Shown here piece after piece: positions 21,701-31,962 of a stretch of 32,508 nt of DNA (position 1 is the stretch's first letter; each line of letters begins with the position of its first letter). Under the pieces are notes generated by a model. The model ran no database searches and had not been told where the DNA came from. It worked only from the letters and a program-made list of their open reading frames with translations. The position numbers and the translations under genes are program-made. This stretch comes from Folioceros fuciformis (lineage: Eukaryota; Anthocerotophyta; Anthocerotopsida; Anthocerotales), in assembly GCA_049999805.1 (NCBI GenBank), contig JBNGIO010005588.1:1-32508 (forward strand). Reading direction: 5' to 3'.

Positions 21701-23397
21701 CGTCGTTAACCGTGTCTGTTCCAATTAGCTGACATTTTTCCCGCCTTCTGAACAGTGAGGGGAAGTATGGCCATGCGTGTGTCTGTTCATTACAACCTGG
21801 TTGTGTGCAAGAAAATGGGGAGCGAATGGTATGTTAGGCAACTATCTCTGTGCTACTTTGTTTGATTGTCTGAGGTTGGGAGAGCTGCAGTTTACATCTG
21901 CTGTCCTTCGCGTTGTGTGGTCTTTCTGCAGTTGCCAGTTGGTGCCATGCTTGCAAACTTTCCTAAACCAAGTAAAGGGAAACCATCATTGCTTGGACAT
22001 TCTGAGGTGGAGACATACTTCCATGAGTTCGGACATCTGGTATGTATGTTCCTCGTGTGTTAGAGATGTGCAACTCCCGTTTTGACTTGCCCTTGTTAGC
22101 CTTCAGATATACCGTGGAAAGGTTTCTTCACAGTTAAACATCCTTCAGACTCAACCTTAATTGTAAAAACGTGCTTGCAGATGCATCACCTCTGCAGCCG
22201 GTCTGCATTTTCACGCTTTTCTGGCCTTAGAGTTGAAGACGACTTTGTTGAAGCTCCCAGCCAGATGCTGGAAAACTGGTGACAATCCTTTGTGTGCTGT
22301 GTCGGTACCTTGTTGTAGAACCGCTCTAGAATGGGTTTAAGCTTTATGGCTCCCAGGTGCGTGGAAAAGGAATCCTTGAAGCTTATGAGTGGCTTCTACA
22401 AGGCATGCATATCATCCGCTTTTGTGGCCATTTTGTGCAGTACTTGATGAGTTGTTTGGAAAGAGTTTTGTTACCGGTGTTTTCATATCTTGAATGGTAA
22501 TTCCCATGCCTTTTGCAGGATATTAAGCAACCTGTTCCAGATGCAATATGCGATGCCTTAATGGCTAAAAAGAGAGCGCACGCTGGGCTATTAACCAAGA
22601 GGCAGCTGCTTTTTGGTGTGTTCTTACACTTGGCCTAAGGCTGACCTGTTATGCTATACTTACGTAGAGCGGATCTTCGTCGTAGTTCTAGCTTGACACC
22701 GTCTAAAATGTGTGGGCTTTGAGTTATTCCGTTCTTGCATGGACAGGCCTCCTTGACCAAGCCATTCATACCTCTGAGCAGGCAGACACTACAGCCATCC
22801 TTAGAGAGCTGCATCCGCAGGTAGACATACGTCCATTGAAGGTTTACAGGATCATGTCATGTTTTAATCATCGCACGTATTGGTGTCTTCATCTGCTATT
22901 TCTTAGGCTCCAAAGGACTTGGCAGGTTATGGAGGGTATCCCACTTGAAGAAGGAACTAACTTCAGTGCTTCCTTCAGTCACTTGGTTGGCGGTTATGAT
23001 GCTGCCTACTACGGATACCTGTGGAGTGAGGTGAAGGCAGCATACGCTTGACCCTAACCACGTTCAGAGCATCCTACGCCTTGGACCTAACTGCGGGGCA
23101 TCTGCATTGCAGGTTTTCTCTGCTGACATGTTTGACGCCAAATTTAAGGGTAATGTCCTTAGCACCGCGGCTGGGCGGGAGTACAGAGAAAAGGTTCATT
23201 CCTGCCCATTTGTGAATATGCTCGACGTCAGAAAAATGCATTTGCACAAGATAGGACTGGTTACTGATCATCCTGTTCATGTTTCATTCCAGGTCCTAGC
23301 TCCTGGAGCACAGATTGATGCTGCCCAGATTGTAAAGAACTTTTTGGGTAGAGACCCCTCTGAGGAAGCCTTTTTGAGGAGCAAAGGCATCATTTAA
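18792..23397 (+). CDS. Thimet-oligopeptidase-type M3 zinc metallopeptidase, 20 exons
   Basis: M3 (thimet oligopeptidase/neurolysin) zinc endopeptidase that cleaves short peptides. Exons: 18792-18915, 19377-19522, 19633-19796, 19889-19979, 20103-20282, 20387-20467, 20588-20668, 20851-20943, 21096-21176, 21282-21444, 21550-21670, 21756-21828, 21932-22039, 22181-22278, 22357-22402, 22519-22615, 22747-22841, 22926-23030, 23113-23193, 23293-23397. This gives 710 aa, the length I recall for Arabidopsis At1g67690. The zinc site HEFGH is at residues 497-501 (end of exon 13); the third ligand is Glu526 in [12 protein letters not shown], 29 residues on, as in mammalian enzymes. Substrate-site tyrosines sit in [14 protein letters not shown]. 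Residues about 14-36 are hydrophobic ([19 protein letters not shown]), suggesting a membrane anchor or targeting signal absent from cytosolic thimet oligopeptidase. Intron 15 has a GC donor, intron 19 is stop-free and in frame, and exon 2 has a second in-frame acceptor at 19398. Confidence 0.93.
22403..22518 (+). other. GC-AG intron in the M3 peptidase
   Basis: The exon before it ends ...GFYK on AAG|GCATGC; the next exon starts after TTTTGCAG with DIKQPVPD. No GT donor nearby gives the right phase and length; an in-frame GT 21 nt later would add seven residues absent from the family. This is best read as a U2-type GC-AG intron. Confidence 0.7.
23194..23292 (+). other. Stop-free 99-nt intron (exitron-like) in the M3 peptidase
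   Basis: Donor AAG|GTTCAT and acceptor TTCCAG|GTC fit the family junction (REYREK to VLAPGA). The intron is 33 codons long with no stop in the reading frame, so retention would give a 743-residue protein with an insertion near the C-terminus. Confidence 0.7.
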
Positions 23398-23720
23398 TCC
23401 AGCTGCATCATGAAACTCAACTGTTTTGCGAATGAATAGCAGCACAACCGCAATACCAGGAAACATCGTACTGATGCCATTCTATATGATCTAGTATACC
23501 GGTACTCGCTCCTTTCCAGGCTTCTTGCTTCTGTCCTGCGTAGCCAATTTTGTTGGGCAACAACGGTTTCCCCATGTTCCTGAAAGCACGAAGATCCGTT
23601 ACAGTTCACACGCTAGTAAACCCGTAACCGGTATATCATGGCTGTGGACACGTTCAGAAACTCATCCCATTCATAACAGCCGATTATTTTTCGCACACTA
23701 ACACTACTTTGTAAACTTAC
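23398..23720. other. Convergent intergenic region
   Basis: About 320 bp after the peptidase stop and before the decayed end of the PPR pseudogene. It is presumably the peptidase 3' UTR; nothing else is recognisable. Confidence 0.4.
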
Positions 23721-25604
23721 TTAAGGTTGACCCTTGCGGCTACAACAACCATCTGAGAATCGATGCACTCGGCGACATCCCTCACAACTGTCTGTCCGTT
23801 CAATCCTTCACATGATCCCGGTGGAACTGTAGCAGTCGCCGCAAATGCTTAGATTCCTTGTCACCACCAAAGGAGTGCCACTCGGAGTGTTCAGAAGACC
23901 AAACCTCAGAGCTAGCTTCTCAGCAAGCCCACAGAGCACAGTTTCCTTTTTCATGTCAAACATAGATCTCAACACCAACTTTGTGAGAGGCGCATGGCCT
24001 CCTTTGTACTTCAGACGTGCATTTATGCTCTACCTTAAGCGCGATATCCTCCCTCGTTTCTCCTACAAGAAGTCTATGTACCTCGTTATTTACTTCAATG
24101 CTCACCACTGCACGATACTTGTTAGCCCCTGCTGCCAGTCTCTGTGTCTCAATCTTGTCCACATCGGTCCACTTACCTGCATCTGCATTGGCATTGGCCA
24201 TGAGCACACAGGCGGCCGCTTCCTTGGGGACCAGCCGAACAATGTTTTGAAAACACCACAGCGCCTCTCTATGTCACCGTGACTTTTGCAGGCATTCAGC
24301 AAAGACGTCAATCCCACAACACTGTTCTGGCCCTCACATAAAGTAACGTATTCTCTGCCTTATCTAAATGTTCAGCACGCCCAAGAAGATCAATCATACA
24401 GTTGTAATGCTCAGCAGTAGGTTTGATGTCATGCTGTTCAGCCATGGAATCAAAGTACTTATGACCCGCGTGGACTAGGCCCTCATGACTGCATGCTGCT
24501 GGAAGGCAAGTAAAAGTCGCGTCGTTAGGCTAAACACCAGTAACTAACATCTCCTCGAAACAAGTTAGTGCCCTGTGACCTTCATCGACAGTACCATACC
24601 CAAATATCAGAGCATTCCATGTTACCACGTCCTTTCTGGTCATGCTGTCAAAAACCTGACGTGCATCGTCCAGTATACCGCATTTTGCATACATGTTCAC
24701 CAGTCAGGTGCCCACCACTACGTCATCCAGCAGTCCTCTTGCGACAATCTGTAAATGCAGCTGCCTGCCCTTAAGTAAGTCGCCAATGCTTGCACTGGCC
24801 TCAGGAGGCAAACGAAAGTAACATGGTCAGCCAAAATGAGGCCCTCTTGTTCCACGTGTCCATACAGAACAAAACCCTCATGCCCGAGCCCTTGCGGGCA
24901 TATCCAGCTATCAGGGCAGTCCATGTCACCACATGTTTTGTGTTCATGCTGTCACAAACCTCGCGTGCATCTTTCAGTTCACCACATTTTGCATGTATGT
25001 CAACTAGGCAGCTGCCAACAAACTAGTTGGCAAACGTGTCCCTCTGCAGCATACCACCGTGCACTTTTCTGCCAGATTCTAGCTCGGCAGCTAACGCACA
25101 CGCTCGAAGGGCAGCCGCAAAGACGTGAGCATCTGCCTTCACTCCACACCTACGCATCTCATGGTAGAGTAGTATGGCCCCCTCAGGTTTCCCGTTCTTG
25201 GAATGTGAAGAGATTATGGAAACCCACATGTTGACATTTGGTTTGCCCACCCTGGTAAAATCGTCCATAGCCTCCTGCAGTGTACCCACACATGCATACA
25301 TCCGCAAGATGTGATTCCTCAAGTATGCACTCGAGTCACACCCAAGGTTGGCAGAGAGATTATGAACTTGGCGCCCCACAACCAAATCCTTCTTAGCTAT
25401 ACACAATTTTAAAACGGTGTAAAACAGAGACTGAGGAAAACCTGAATCTGAGTTCGCCAGAGATTCCAGGGCCGACCTCGGAAAGCTCCCCCTGCTCAAG
25501 GTTTCAGTCGTTCCGAGGCCCATATCCAACTCTGCACGGCTGCCAGGTTCAGGCTTATCCAGACAGCTCAACTTGGAAGGAGGGGCAACATGGCCCACTT
25601 GCAT
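23721..25604 (-). pseudogene. DYW-class PPR protein pseudogene
   Basis: Remnant of a PLS-type pentatricopeptide RNA-editing factor, reading from 25604 down. The first 193 codons are open and carry PPR signatures (GRQVHNLSANLG, NPV-type NVNMWVSIISSHSKNG, LRACALAAELESGRKVHG). In-frame stops follow at 25023-25025 (TAG), 24704-24706 (TGA, before LVNMYAKCG) and 24530-24532 (TAG, before PNDATFTC), with frameshifts near 24900, 24780 and 24330. Later pieces still read VFDSMTRKDVVTWNALI, CMIDLLGRAEHLDKAEN and the E/E+ type IEVNNEVHRLLVGETR. The DYW deaminase remnant holds LLNTPSGTPLVV and zinc-binding CGDC, but the catalytic His of the HxE motif is Leu (23925-23927) and the terminal Asp-Tyr-Trp is lost. 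It cannot encode a working editing factor. It is convergent with the M3 peptidase. Confidence 0.9.
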
Positions 25605-26332
25605 ATTGAAGGAAATGAGCTGCTCATCAATTCAAGCTGGTTTAAACATGTTGTTCAACCACAGCACCTCGGCGGACCCCTTACGGCGGAAGTCAGGCGA
25701 AAGGGAGCTCTTGTTATCCCGTCTGTTGTCTCACCACGTGGTAGGGTCCAGGACAAATTCCTGCCATAATTGCTCCTGCTCCCGGCAAAGACTGTCGCTG
25801 GAAAACCCTCCCCTACCCTCACACTTCCTCGGAAGTGAGAGGAGTAGGGGAGGAGTTCGTTTGGCAGGAGTTGACACCCTCAAATGAAGTGAGCGGGAAA
25901 ACCTCGTAAAATCCCTACACTCAAACCAACTTGTTGGGTTCACAAGGGGTCCAGTTGCCATGAAGTACCCATCCTTCAGGGACCGCTGTCAGAAGATGAT
26001 TCTTACCACAACCTTCAGCAGAATGCCCAGGGACTGCGTACCATCAGCCCAACCGGACGTGTAGTTAGTTTTAGGTGCATGGACTGACCTGGACGGGACG
26101 GACAATGCCAGTGCCCACGGAGCTGTGGAACAGTGAGCAGTCAAGCCGTGCTCAGGACATGGTAAAATGCTACAGAATGGCAAGGCTGGAGTGCACCTGT
26201 TGCAATGGCACCTGCAACCTCTTCCACACAGGGTCGTTGAGCTTCAGATGACGAAGGAAGTGCTTACAAGTTGAACGACTACGTAGGACTCCACCATGTG
26301 CCAATCCCAGACAGCGACGACTGCGTTGATGA
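25605..26332. other. Region upstream of the PPR pseudogene, no gene seen
   Basis: No ORF here has a recognisable motif; the longest are 60-110 codons on either strand. It may include the former PPR leader and promoter. An imperfect hairpin lies at 25808-25852. Confidence 0.4.
25808..25852. repeat. Imperfect inverted repeat (hairpin)
   Basis: Outer arms CTCCCCTAC / GTAGGGGAG pair over 9 bp and inner arms CACTTC / GAAGTG over 6 bp, with a small asymmetric internal loop and a CTCG loop. It could be a fold-back element end or a structured RNA; nothing else supports either. Confidence 0.5.
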
Positions 26333-26432
26333 NNNNNNNNNNNNNNNNNNNNNNNNNNNNNNNNNNNNNNNNNNNNNNNNNNNNNNNNNNNNNNNNNNNN
26401 NNNNNNNNNNNNNNNNNNNNNNNNNNNNNNNN
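26333..26432. other. Assembly gap (100 N)
   Basis: A 100-N placeholder. It lies in non-coding sequence between the two PPR relics; ORFs that run through it are artefacts of N translation. Confidence 0.95.
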
Positions 26433-27217
26433 ATCCTTGTGTCCGCAGAGTTCCTGAACCTGAACTCGTCTCCACACCAAAGTTTGGTGGTGCCAGGTGA
26501 TGATCCAAAAAGCTCCCTCCTTTTCCCGAAAATGCATTTCCTTTTCCTACTGTCGTAGATTTGGTAACCTGATCCAGGGCTGAGATTCGCCTTGCCAGGT
26601 CCCATGCTCAGTGAGCTACACTGCTTTTGTTGCTTCGTCATCACGAGCTCTCGTGGGAACTTGATATGGGATTGAATTGCGCCAGTAGGAACTCGCACTC
26701 CCGGGGAGGTGGATTTAACTATGTGTATAGTAATGTTTATGAATAGAATATACTTATGCATAACTTATGCATATCACGCAACCAGTAACGAAAAAAGGGA
26801 AACTAGAAAACGACAAAAGTAGAAAGAGATAAAAGTTAATCGAGTAGCTGCCCTCCTCGGATGCATGTGTTACATGTTCACGCAGAACTTCCAAGAACGC
26901 AAAATTATGGTAATTTTTTTCTTACAGAATTATTATGACCGAAAAGTTATGATAATCTCAAAATTGTGGTTACCACTAGGTGATACTTTTTGAGAGGAGT
27001 GGTCTACATAGATTCAAGTATTAACAGTTGCCTAATTGAGGCTAGTCGTGAAGATATACAAGGGCTAGAACAAAGGCATCCAGAATACTTATCTTGAAGA
27101 AGGAGATTTGAGCTGTGAGTCTTAAGTGGAGAGCTTGGATAGTAAGTTTGTCCTCAGGGTGGTGGTTTGTGAGCGGTTTCTAGAAGTGGGTTGCTTAGAA
27201 CCTGTAAGAGTTGAGTG

Positions 27218-27410
27218 CATTGACCAAAGTTGTGTGCTACCCTCTTGTGCAATGAATTGGTAGGGTTTTGAGACCTCAATCAATGTTGTATGCTACTCTC
27301 CTCTAGAGTGAATTGCTAAGGTTCGATAACACAACTATGTGTTATTCTAGTATGGTGAGGTCCATTAACACAACTATGTGTTTCTCTCTTGTGGAGTTGC
27401 CGAGGTGTGA
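27218..27410. repeat. Imperfect short tandem repeats
   Basis: Repeated words around GTTGTGTGCTAC / GTTGTATGCTAC and two exact copies of the palindromic word AACACAACTATGTGTT at 27328-27343 and 27367-27382, 39 bp apart. Confidence 0.6.
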
Positions 27411-27454
27411 GGGCGTAGCATCTTTGGCTAGTATTTAGCAAGGGTGTTCTATAG

Positions 27455-27465
27455 TGGTATCAAAG
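27455..27465 (+). mobile_element. Candidate LTR-retrotransposon primer-binding site
   Basis: TGGTATCAAAG closely resembles TGGTATCAGAG, the plant retrotransposon primer-binding site complementary to the 3' end of initiator tRNA-Met. The next bases (TGTAGTTCATGCC) lead to an ATG at 27485, much as in Copia-type elements. I cannot see a matching LTR pair or gag/pol, so this would be a degraded, solo or non-autonomous element. Confidence 0.3.
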
Positions 27466-28301
27466 TGTAGTTCATGCCTATAGATGGCAAGAAAGTGTAC
27501 AATTGACTCTCTACTATGATGGTCATTAGAGTGTATCATGATGCTCAATGGAAAGCACCAAAGCATGCAGATGCAAGAAGTTCAATAGAGTTGATCCTCC
27601 ATCTCTTTCTTTGGAAGAGAACAACAAAGCAGTAAGAAGATGCCAAAAGAAGACTACACAACATGCTCATCTATAGAAAAGTTAAATGATTGTAGTATGA
27701 AGACTTAAATGGTAATAATAGGAAGATGTAGATGGTGGTATCTTTATGTATTCTTCATCATTTTGTGGGGTTGAGGTCTCTAGGTTGAACTTCTCCTTAG
27801 CCCTTTCTTCGTAATATCAACACCACCGCCATAAGCAAACCTCCAGACATGCTTGTTATATCGTTTGATAACATGTTTCGTTAAACTATTGTCCTTCTTC
27901 CAAGGTTGAGGATTGGAAGGAACCTCCTATATCTACATCCTTTGATTCCTTCTATTTGACCTTCATGGTGCATTCTTACCACTCACTTGGAGGATGAACT
28001 TGTCTCCCTGTTCTTGTTCTAGAGGTACAATTGTTTGTCAACTTGCATTCTTATGCAAAAGTACATTTTTAGCATAAGTGTTTGTGAACTTGTCTTCTCA
28101 TGCTTCAAAACCTATTCAAATCGAAGCTTCAAAATCTTTCCAGACCTAACTTTCATATAGTATGATGTAATGTGTAGAGCATACGCAAAGTTAAAACTGC
28201 ACCGGTAAGAAAGTAGTGGGTGGATGTGATTCATTTCCACCTTGCATAATCAAATGGCAAATAGATGTGGCATATGTCCACGCCTCCAAATTGCGGATGA
28301 A

Positions 28302-28560
28302 ATGGATGTGACTTCCTTCCTTTCCACCCTATCCGAATTGCCCGAAGCTTCACATTGCGAGACTTCTTTCCACCTTATCCGAATCGCCCACGCCTTCACA
28401 TTGTGGACGACATGGATGTGACTTCTTTCCACCTTATCTGAATCACCCACGCCTTCACATTGCGGACGAAATGGATGTGACTTCTTTCCACCTTATCCGA
28501 ATCTCCTATAGGTTCACGAATGTGACTTCTTTCCACCTTATGCGAATCTCCAGTAGTTTT
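28302..28560. repeat. 59-bp degenerate tandem array
   Basis: Units starting ATGGATGTGACTTCTTTCC and containing CACCTTATCCGAATC and CCTTCACATTGCGGACGA; the clearest neighbours start at 28412 and 28471 (period 59). An earlier start at 28302 fits two slightly shortened units. Copies after 28500 are increasingly diverged. Confidence 0.8.
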
Positions 28561-29239
28561 ACACTATGGATGGATGTAACCCATGGTTTCACACACGTGG
28601 ATGTCACTTGGGATAACCTTGTAACAGATGTGACTTATTTCTGGTTTCAGTTGGGATAATCCATGACTTGGCTCCTACGGGTGGATGTGACTTCTTTCTG
28701 TTGTTGGTTGGGATAGCCCTTCATGATTGCAAGTCGTGAATGGATGTGACTTCTTGTCACTATCGGTTGAGTAGTGAACAGTTGTGACTTCTTGTTATTG
28801 TCGGCTGAGTAGTGAAGGGTTATGAGTTTTGGTGCTGAGTAGTGAACGGTTGTGAGTTTTGGTACCAACCAGTGAGGTTAAGACCGGCTAGACGTGACGT
28901 CTGGCACACAAGCAACCCATGGTTTCACGATACTAAATGTATGTCGTAGATGATAATGATTGCGAAGATACCCATGCTTCGAAAGTACGATCATGGTATA
29001 TGATGTGACTGTGAGGACGACACTATTCCCAAGCGTGACTGTGGGATTGTACGAACACACGTGTCGATCTTCATGACCCTTGGGTAATTATTGCAATCAA
29101 TCACTGCACTCATAGAAGGGTGGTGTAGTGTAGTTTGCATTTGCTCATGGTTGCTGTCTATGGAGTGCATACATACGGTAGTGCATCGATTTATGATGGT
29201 CATATTTATGAAGCAGATAAAAAGAAAATTCTGTAGCGT

Positions 29240-31962
29240 ACAGGGTAGGCCCCGCCTCAAAAGTGCCTGAGCCTGGGAGAGTCGGAGACAAATGTACCAT
29301 GCGAGGAAGGATCTGGCGGCCAGGCGATCAGGTGGTCTTCCGCATGCTTTTCAGTACCCTAGGGAAGGATCGACAGTTTGCCTTCATTCTGCATCTCCAT
29401 TAAAAGATGCAGAGCGTTGTCAGTCGGATCTTGCTGGACAGAACCTGCCAAAAGCTCTTATTCCATGTCACCGCAGCGGCGTGAGACAGGGTGGTAAAGT
29501 GTTACACCTGCTCACCGTGAGCGTAGACGTCATCAGCCACATCCACTGCGCCTGTGGATCCATGTGCTGGGAGCGCATCTTGTCACAATTGGGCCACTGC
29601 CTTCACAAGTAGCTTTGAAAACAGGCTCCGTCTATGCAAAGGCTTGATCAGGCGCCCTCGCGATTCCTGACGGGCTGCCTCGTCGCCATGCCACTTGCGT
29701 ATGAGCAAAACTGCTGCCCGCCCTGGCTTGTGCCGAGCGGATGCGGAACACGTTGCATTCGAGATGAGACGACGTCACGCTAGGTTTGGCCATGGGGTTC
29801 AACACGTCTGCCATGCGTCGAACACGTCTGCCATGCTACTACAGTTTGCTCGGGATCAGAAGTGGCGTCCACAACCACAGGACTCGCATCCGGAACTTGC
29901 AACATCAGCATGAATCCATCCATGTCACGCGGGCGGATGCATGCACAGGTTTCACGAGGTGAGCTTGTTTGGTCCCACCTCGGACTCCTGCATTCGCTCC
30001 TATGTATGTGTTGCAAAACCCTAAGATTACGGGTGTCGAGGAACAGGCACAGGACCTCCAGAGCATCGGAGAGACTCCCGCAGTTGACCAGCATTGCCAC
30101 AGCCATATCCTTCGAAAAGGTTTCAGACAGGTGAAGCCCAAAGGGCTCACAACACGTCACCCGTCGGGCAGTCGGAGTTGAGGCGGTTGCAAGGCTCTCG
30201 CAGCCCGTCCCGGCTGCTTTATGTTGAAGAAGCAGGACGCGACAGTCACACCTGCTGCGTAACACGTCAGGGATGCAACGTCTGTGTGTACCGCCATTTT
30301 TTTCTGTGCAGCGACATGACGAGGTCTTCCAGGAGCAGAGTGGCATCCTGCACCTGCGTCTGGGCCTGGCTTGTACAGCGACCAGTCAGGAGCAGCCTGA
30401 AGTTGTGTACTGCCCTATGAACGCCTGTACAACTCCTCTGCGGTACTCGCTCCTGTCCAGTTGGGCTGGTCTTCAAAAGCAGGTGGACTGCAAAAGTACG
30501 TATGTAGAGAGACGTTCGGAATTTTGCTTCAGTGTCGTGTCATTGTGCGGCCGGAAGCAAGTTGTGTGCCGGCTGGTATCCTTGCTGTATGTTTGTACGA
30601 GGAAGGGAAATTGCTCTGAGAATCCAGGGTTGTGGAAATTGCTCACCTTTCCGTCAGGGGAGGTGTGGTAACAAGTTTCCTGTTCAAGAGTCATGACGTG
30701 TAAAGGTTGTAGTAGAACACTGACACTTCCATCGCCTGCCTGCCAACGCGCATAGAAGGCTCCAGAAAAGAGCACGGAGCTCGCTTCATAGGTTGCGAAG
30801 TCAGAAAATATCTAGGTGATACACCTGGTGAACCGCCATGTCTCCATGACTTTGGAGGATGGCAATTACGACTCGCGTAATGTTCCACCCTCGTACTCCA
30901 TGCACATATTTCTACTCCTTCAGAAGCGCTCTACTGCCCATCGCGAGGGGTTCCGTACTGGCTACGATTGGCAGACAACATGAGTCCAAGCTTCCTCTCC
31001 ACCCTCTCTTGCATGCTGGAATCCAAATACAATTCCATTTAAAACTTTGTGCTCTCACGCACACTACTCGCAAGGTGGAGAGCCTTCCTCACCAGCAGGA
31101 GGCTGAGATCAACCAGTCCACACTTTCAGACTATGTAGTTCGCCCTGGTCTTGCTCTGTGACCTGCCATGAAGGGAGTCCAAGTGACGATGTCATGCTGA
31201 GATATACATCAAGTACAACCTGTGCGTCCATTCATGCTGCCACCAAACATGTCAAAAAGAGTAGCCGTTGAAGCTGCAGGCCACATTGGTGAATTTGGTA
31301 GTGAGTGGTCTTAACCTTCTGCAAGCAGCCGATGCAAACTTTTTGCTTGTTCACAGCCATGGCGCCCTGCTTGGCTACCATGTTTCTTCCACATGCATTC
31401 AGTACACGAACCAAGGATCGACAGAATATACGCCTTCAACCCCCTCTTCTGCATCTCAGAGCCTCGTCAGTTTGATCTTACGGGACTCATCCTGCTACGA
31501 GCGCGTTCCATGTCACCAGTACAAGGCCCCTTCGACCTTGACCATCTCCCCCTTTTGCAGGCATCCTCCTTCGACATGTTACTCACATCCACCACCTCGT
31601 ATCGCTCCTTCCTGCCGCCGCTGATCGTTTGGCTGCTCAAAGCCTGCTCACGCTGGTTTTCCCGGGCTTGATCTGGTGAGAATATGGCATCCCACGAAAA
31701 AGCGTGTCGCGCAGGCAAACGTGTCAAACAGACGGCGAGCATCTGCCATTGTATGACATGTTGCGGATAGCCTGAGCAAAGTGGTGGCGCCAAGCGCACG
31801 ATACTCGCATCGGAATCCAAATCTCACAACATGAGGACGAATCCTTGTGCCCTGCCCTACACCACCAAGGCATTCAATAGACCGACCGACGAAGGTCGGC
31901 TCCACTTCAGTCTCCTGGCCGATAATGCCCGTACACTCTGAGTGCATCCCACTCTTGTCCAC
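29240..31962 (-). pseudogene. Second, heavily decayed PLS-type PPR relic
   Basis: No long ORF survives, but PPR-like pieces appear in N-to-C order in shifting minus-strand frames: HVVRFGFRCEYRALG and MADARRLFDTF (about 31740-31850), HDIVTWTPFMAGH (about 31150-31200), GFSEQFPFLVQTYSK (about 30590-30630), CGSLSDALEVLCLFLDTRNL then NTYIGANAG in another frame (about 29960-30070), VDVADDVYAH (about 29519-29550), and NALHLLMEMQNEG followed by KACGRPPD (about 29330-29420). Many stops and frameshifts separate them. The relic ends abruptly near 29240 where AT-rich sequence begins, so the 3' part of the gene is missing. No E or DYW domain is visible, so its subclass is unproven. Confidence 0.65.

Larger units (their letters stand above)
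26433..29239. other. AT-richer island, likely decayed mobile element and repeats
   Basis: No supported gene. From about 26700 the sequence turns AT-rich and stays so to about 29220, where it returns abruptly to the G/C-rich PPR relic. Inside are short imperfect repeats (27218-27410), a tRNA-Met-type primer-binding-site-like motif (27455-27465), and a 59-bp tandem array (28302-28560) followed by degraded copies of its GGATGTGACTTCTT core up to about 28860. An 8-bp word, TTTATGAA, occurs near both edges (26736-26743 and 29215-29222), which could be a target duplication or chance. Confidence 0.45.

Noticed and set aside
23721-25604. PPR gene intact but spliced
   Set aside because: In-frame stops fall inside PPR repeats, the frameshifts lack splice sites, and catalytic and terminal DYW residues are lost; decay explains all of this more simply.
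26170-26761. ORFs running through the third N gap
   Set aside because: They are kept open only because Ns translate as X; the flanking residues match nothing.
27320-27332. Possible tRNA B-box (GGTTCGATAAC)
   Set aside because: No A-box, acceptor pairing or cloverleaf could be built around it. No tRNA, rRNA or snRNA gene was found anywhere in the window.
28302-28860. CRISPR-like spaced repeats
   Set aside because: The units are contiguous, degenerate 59-bp tandem copies without unique spacers, in a plant nuclear context.
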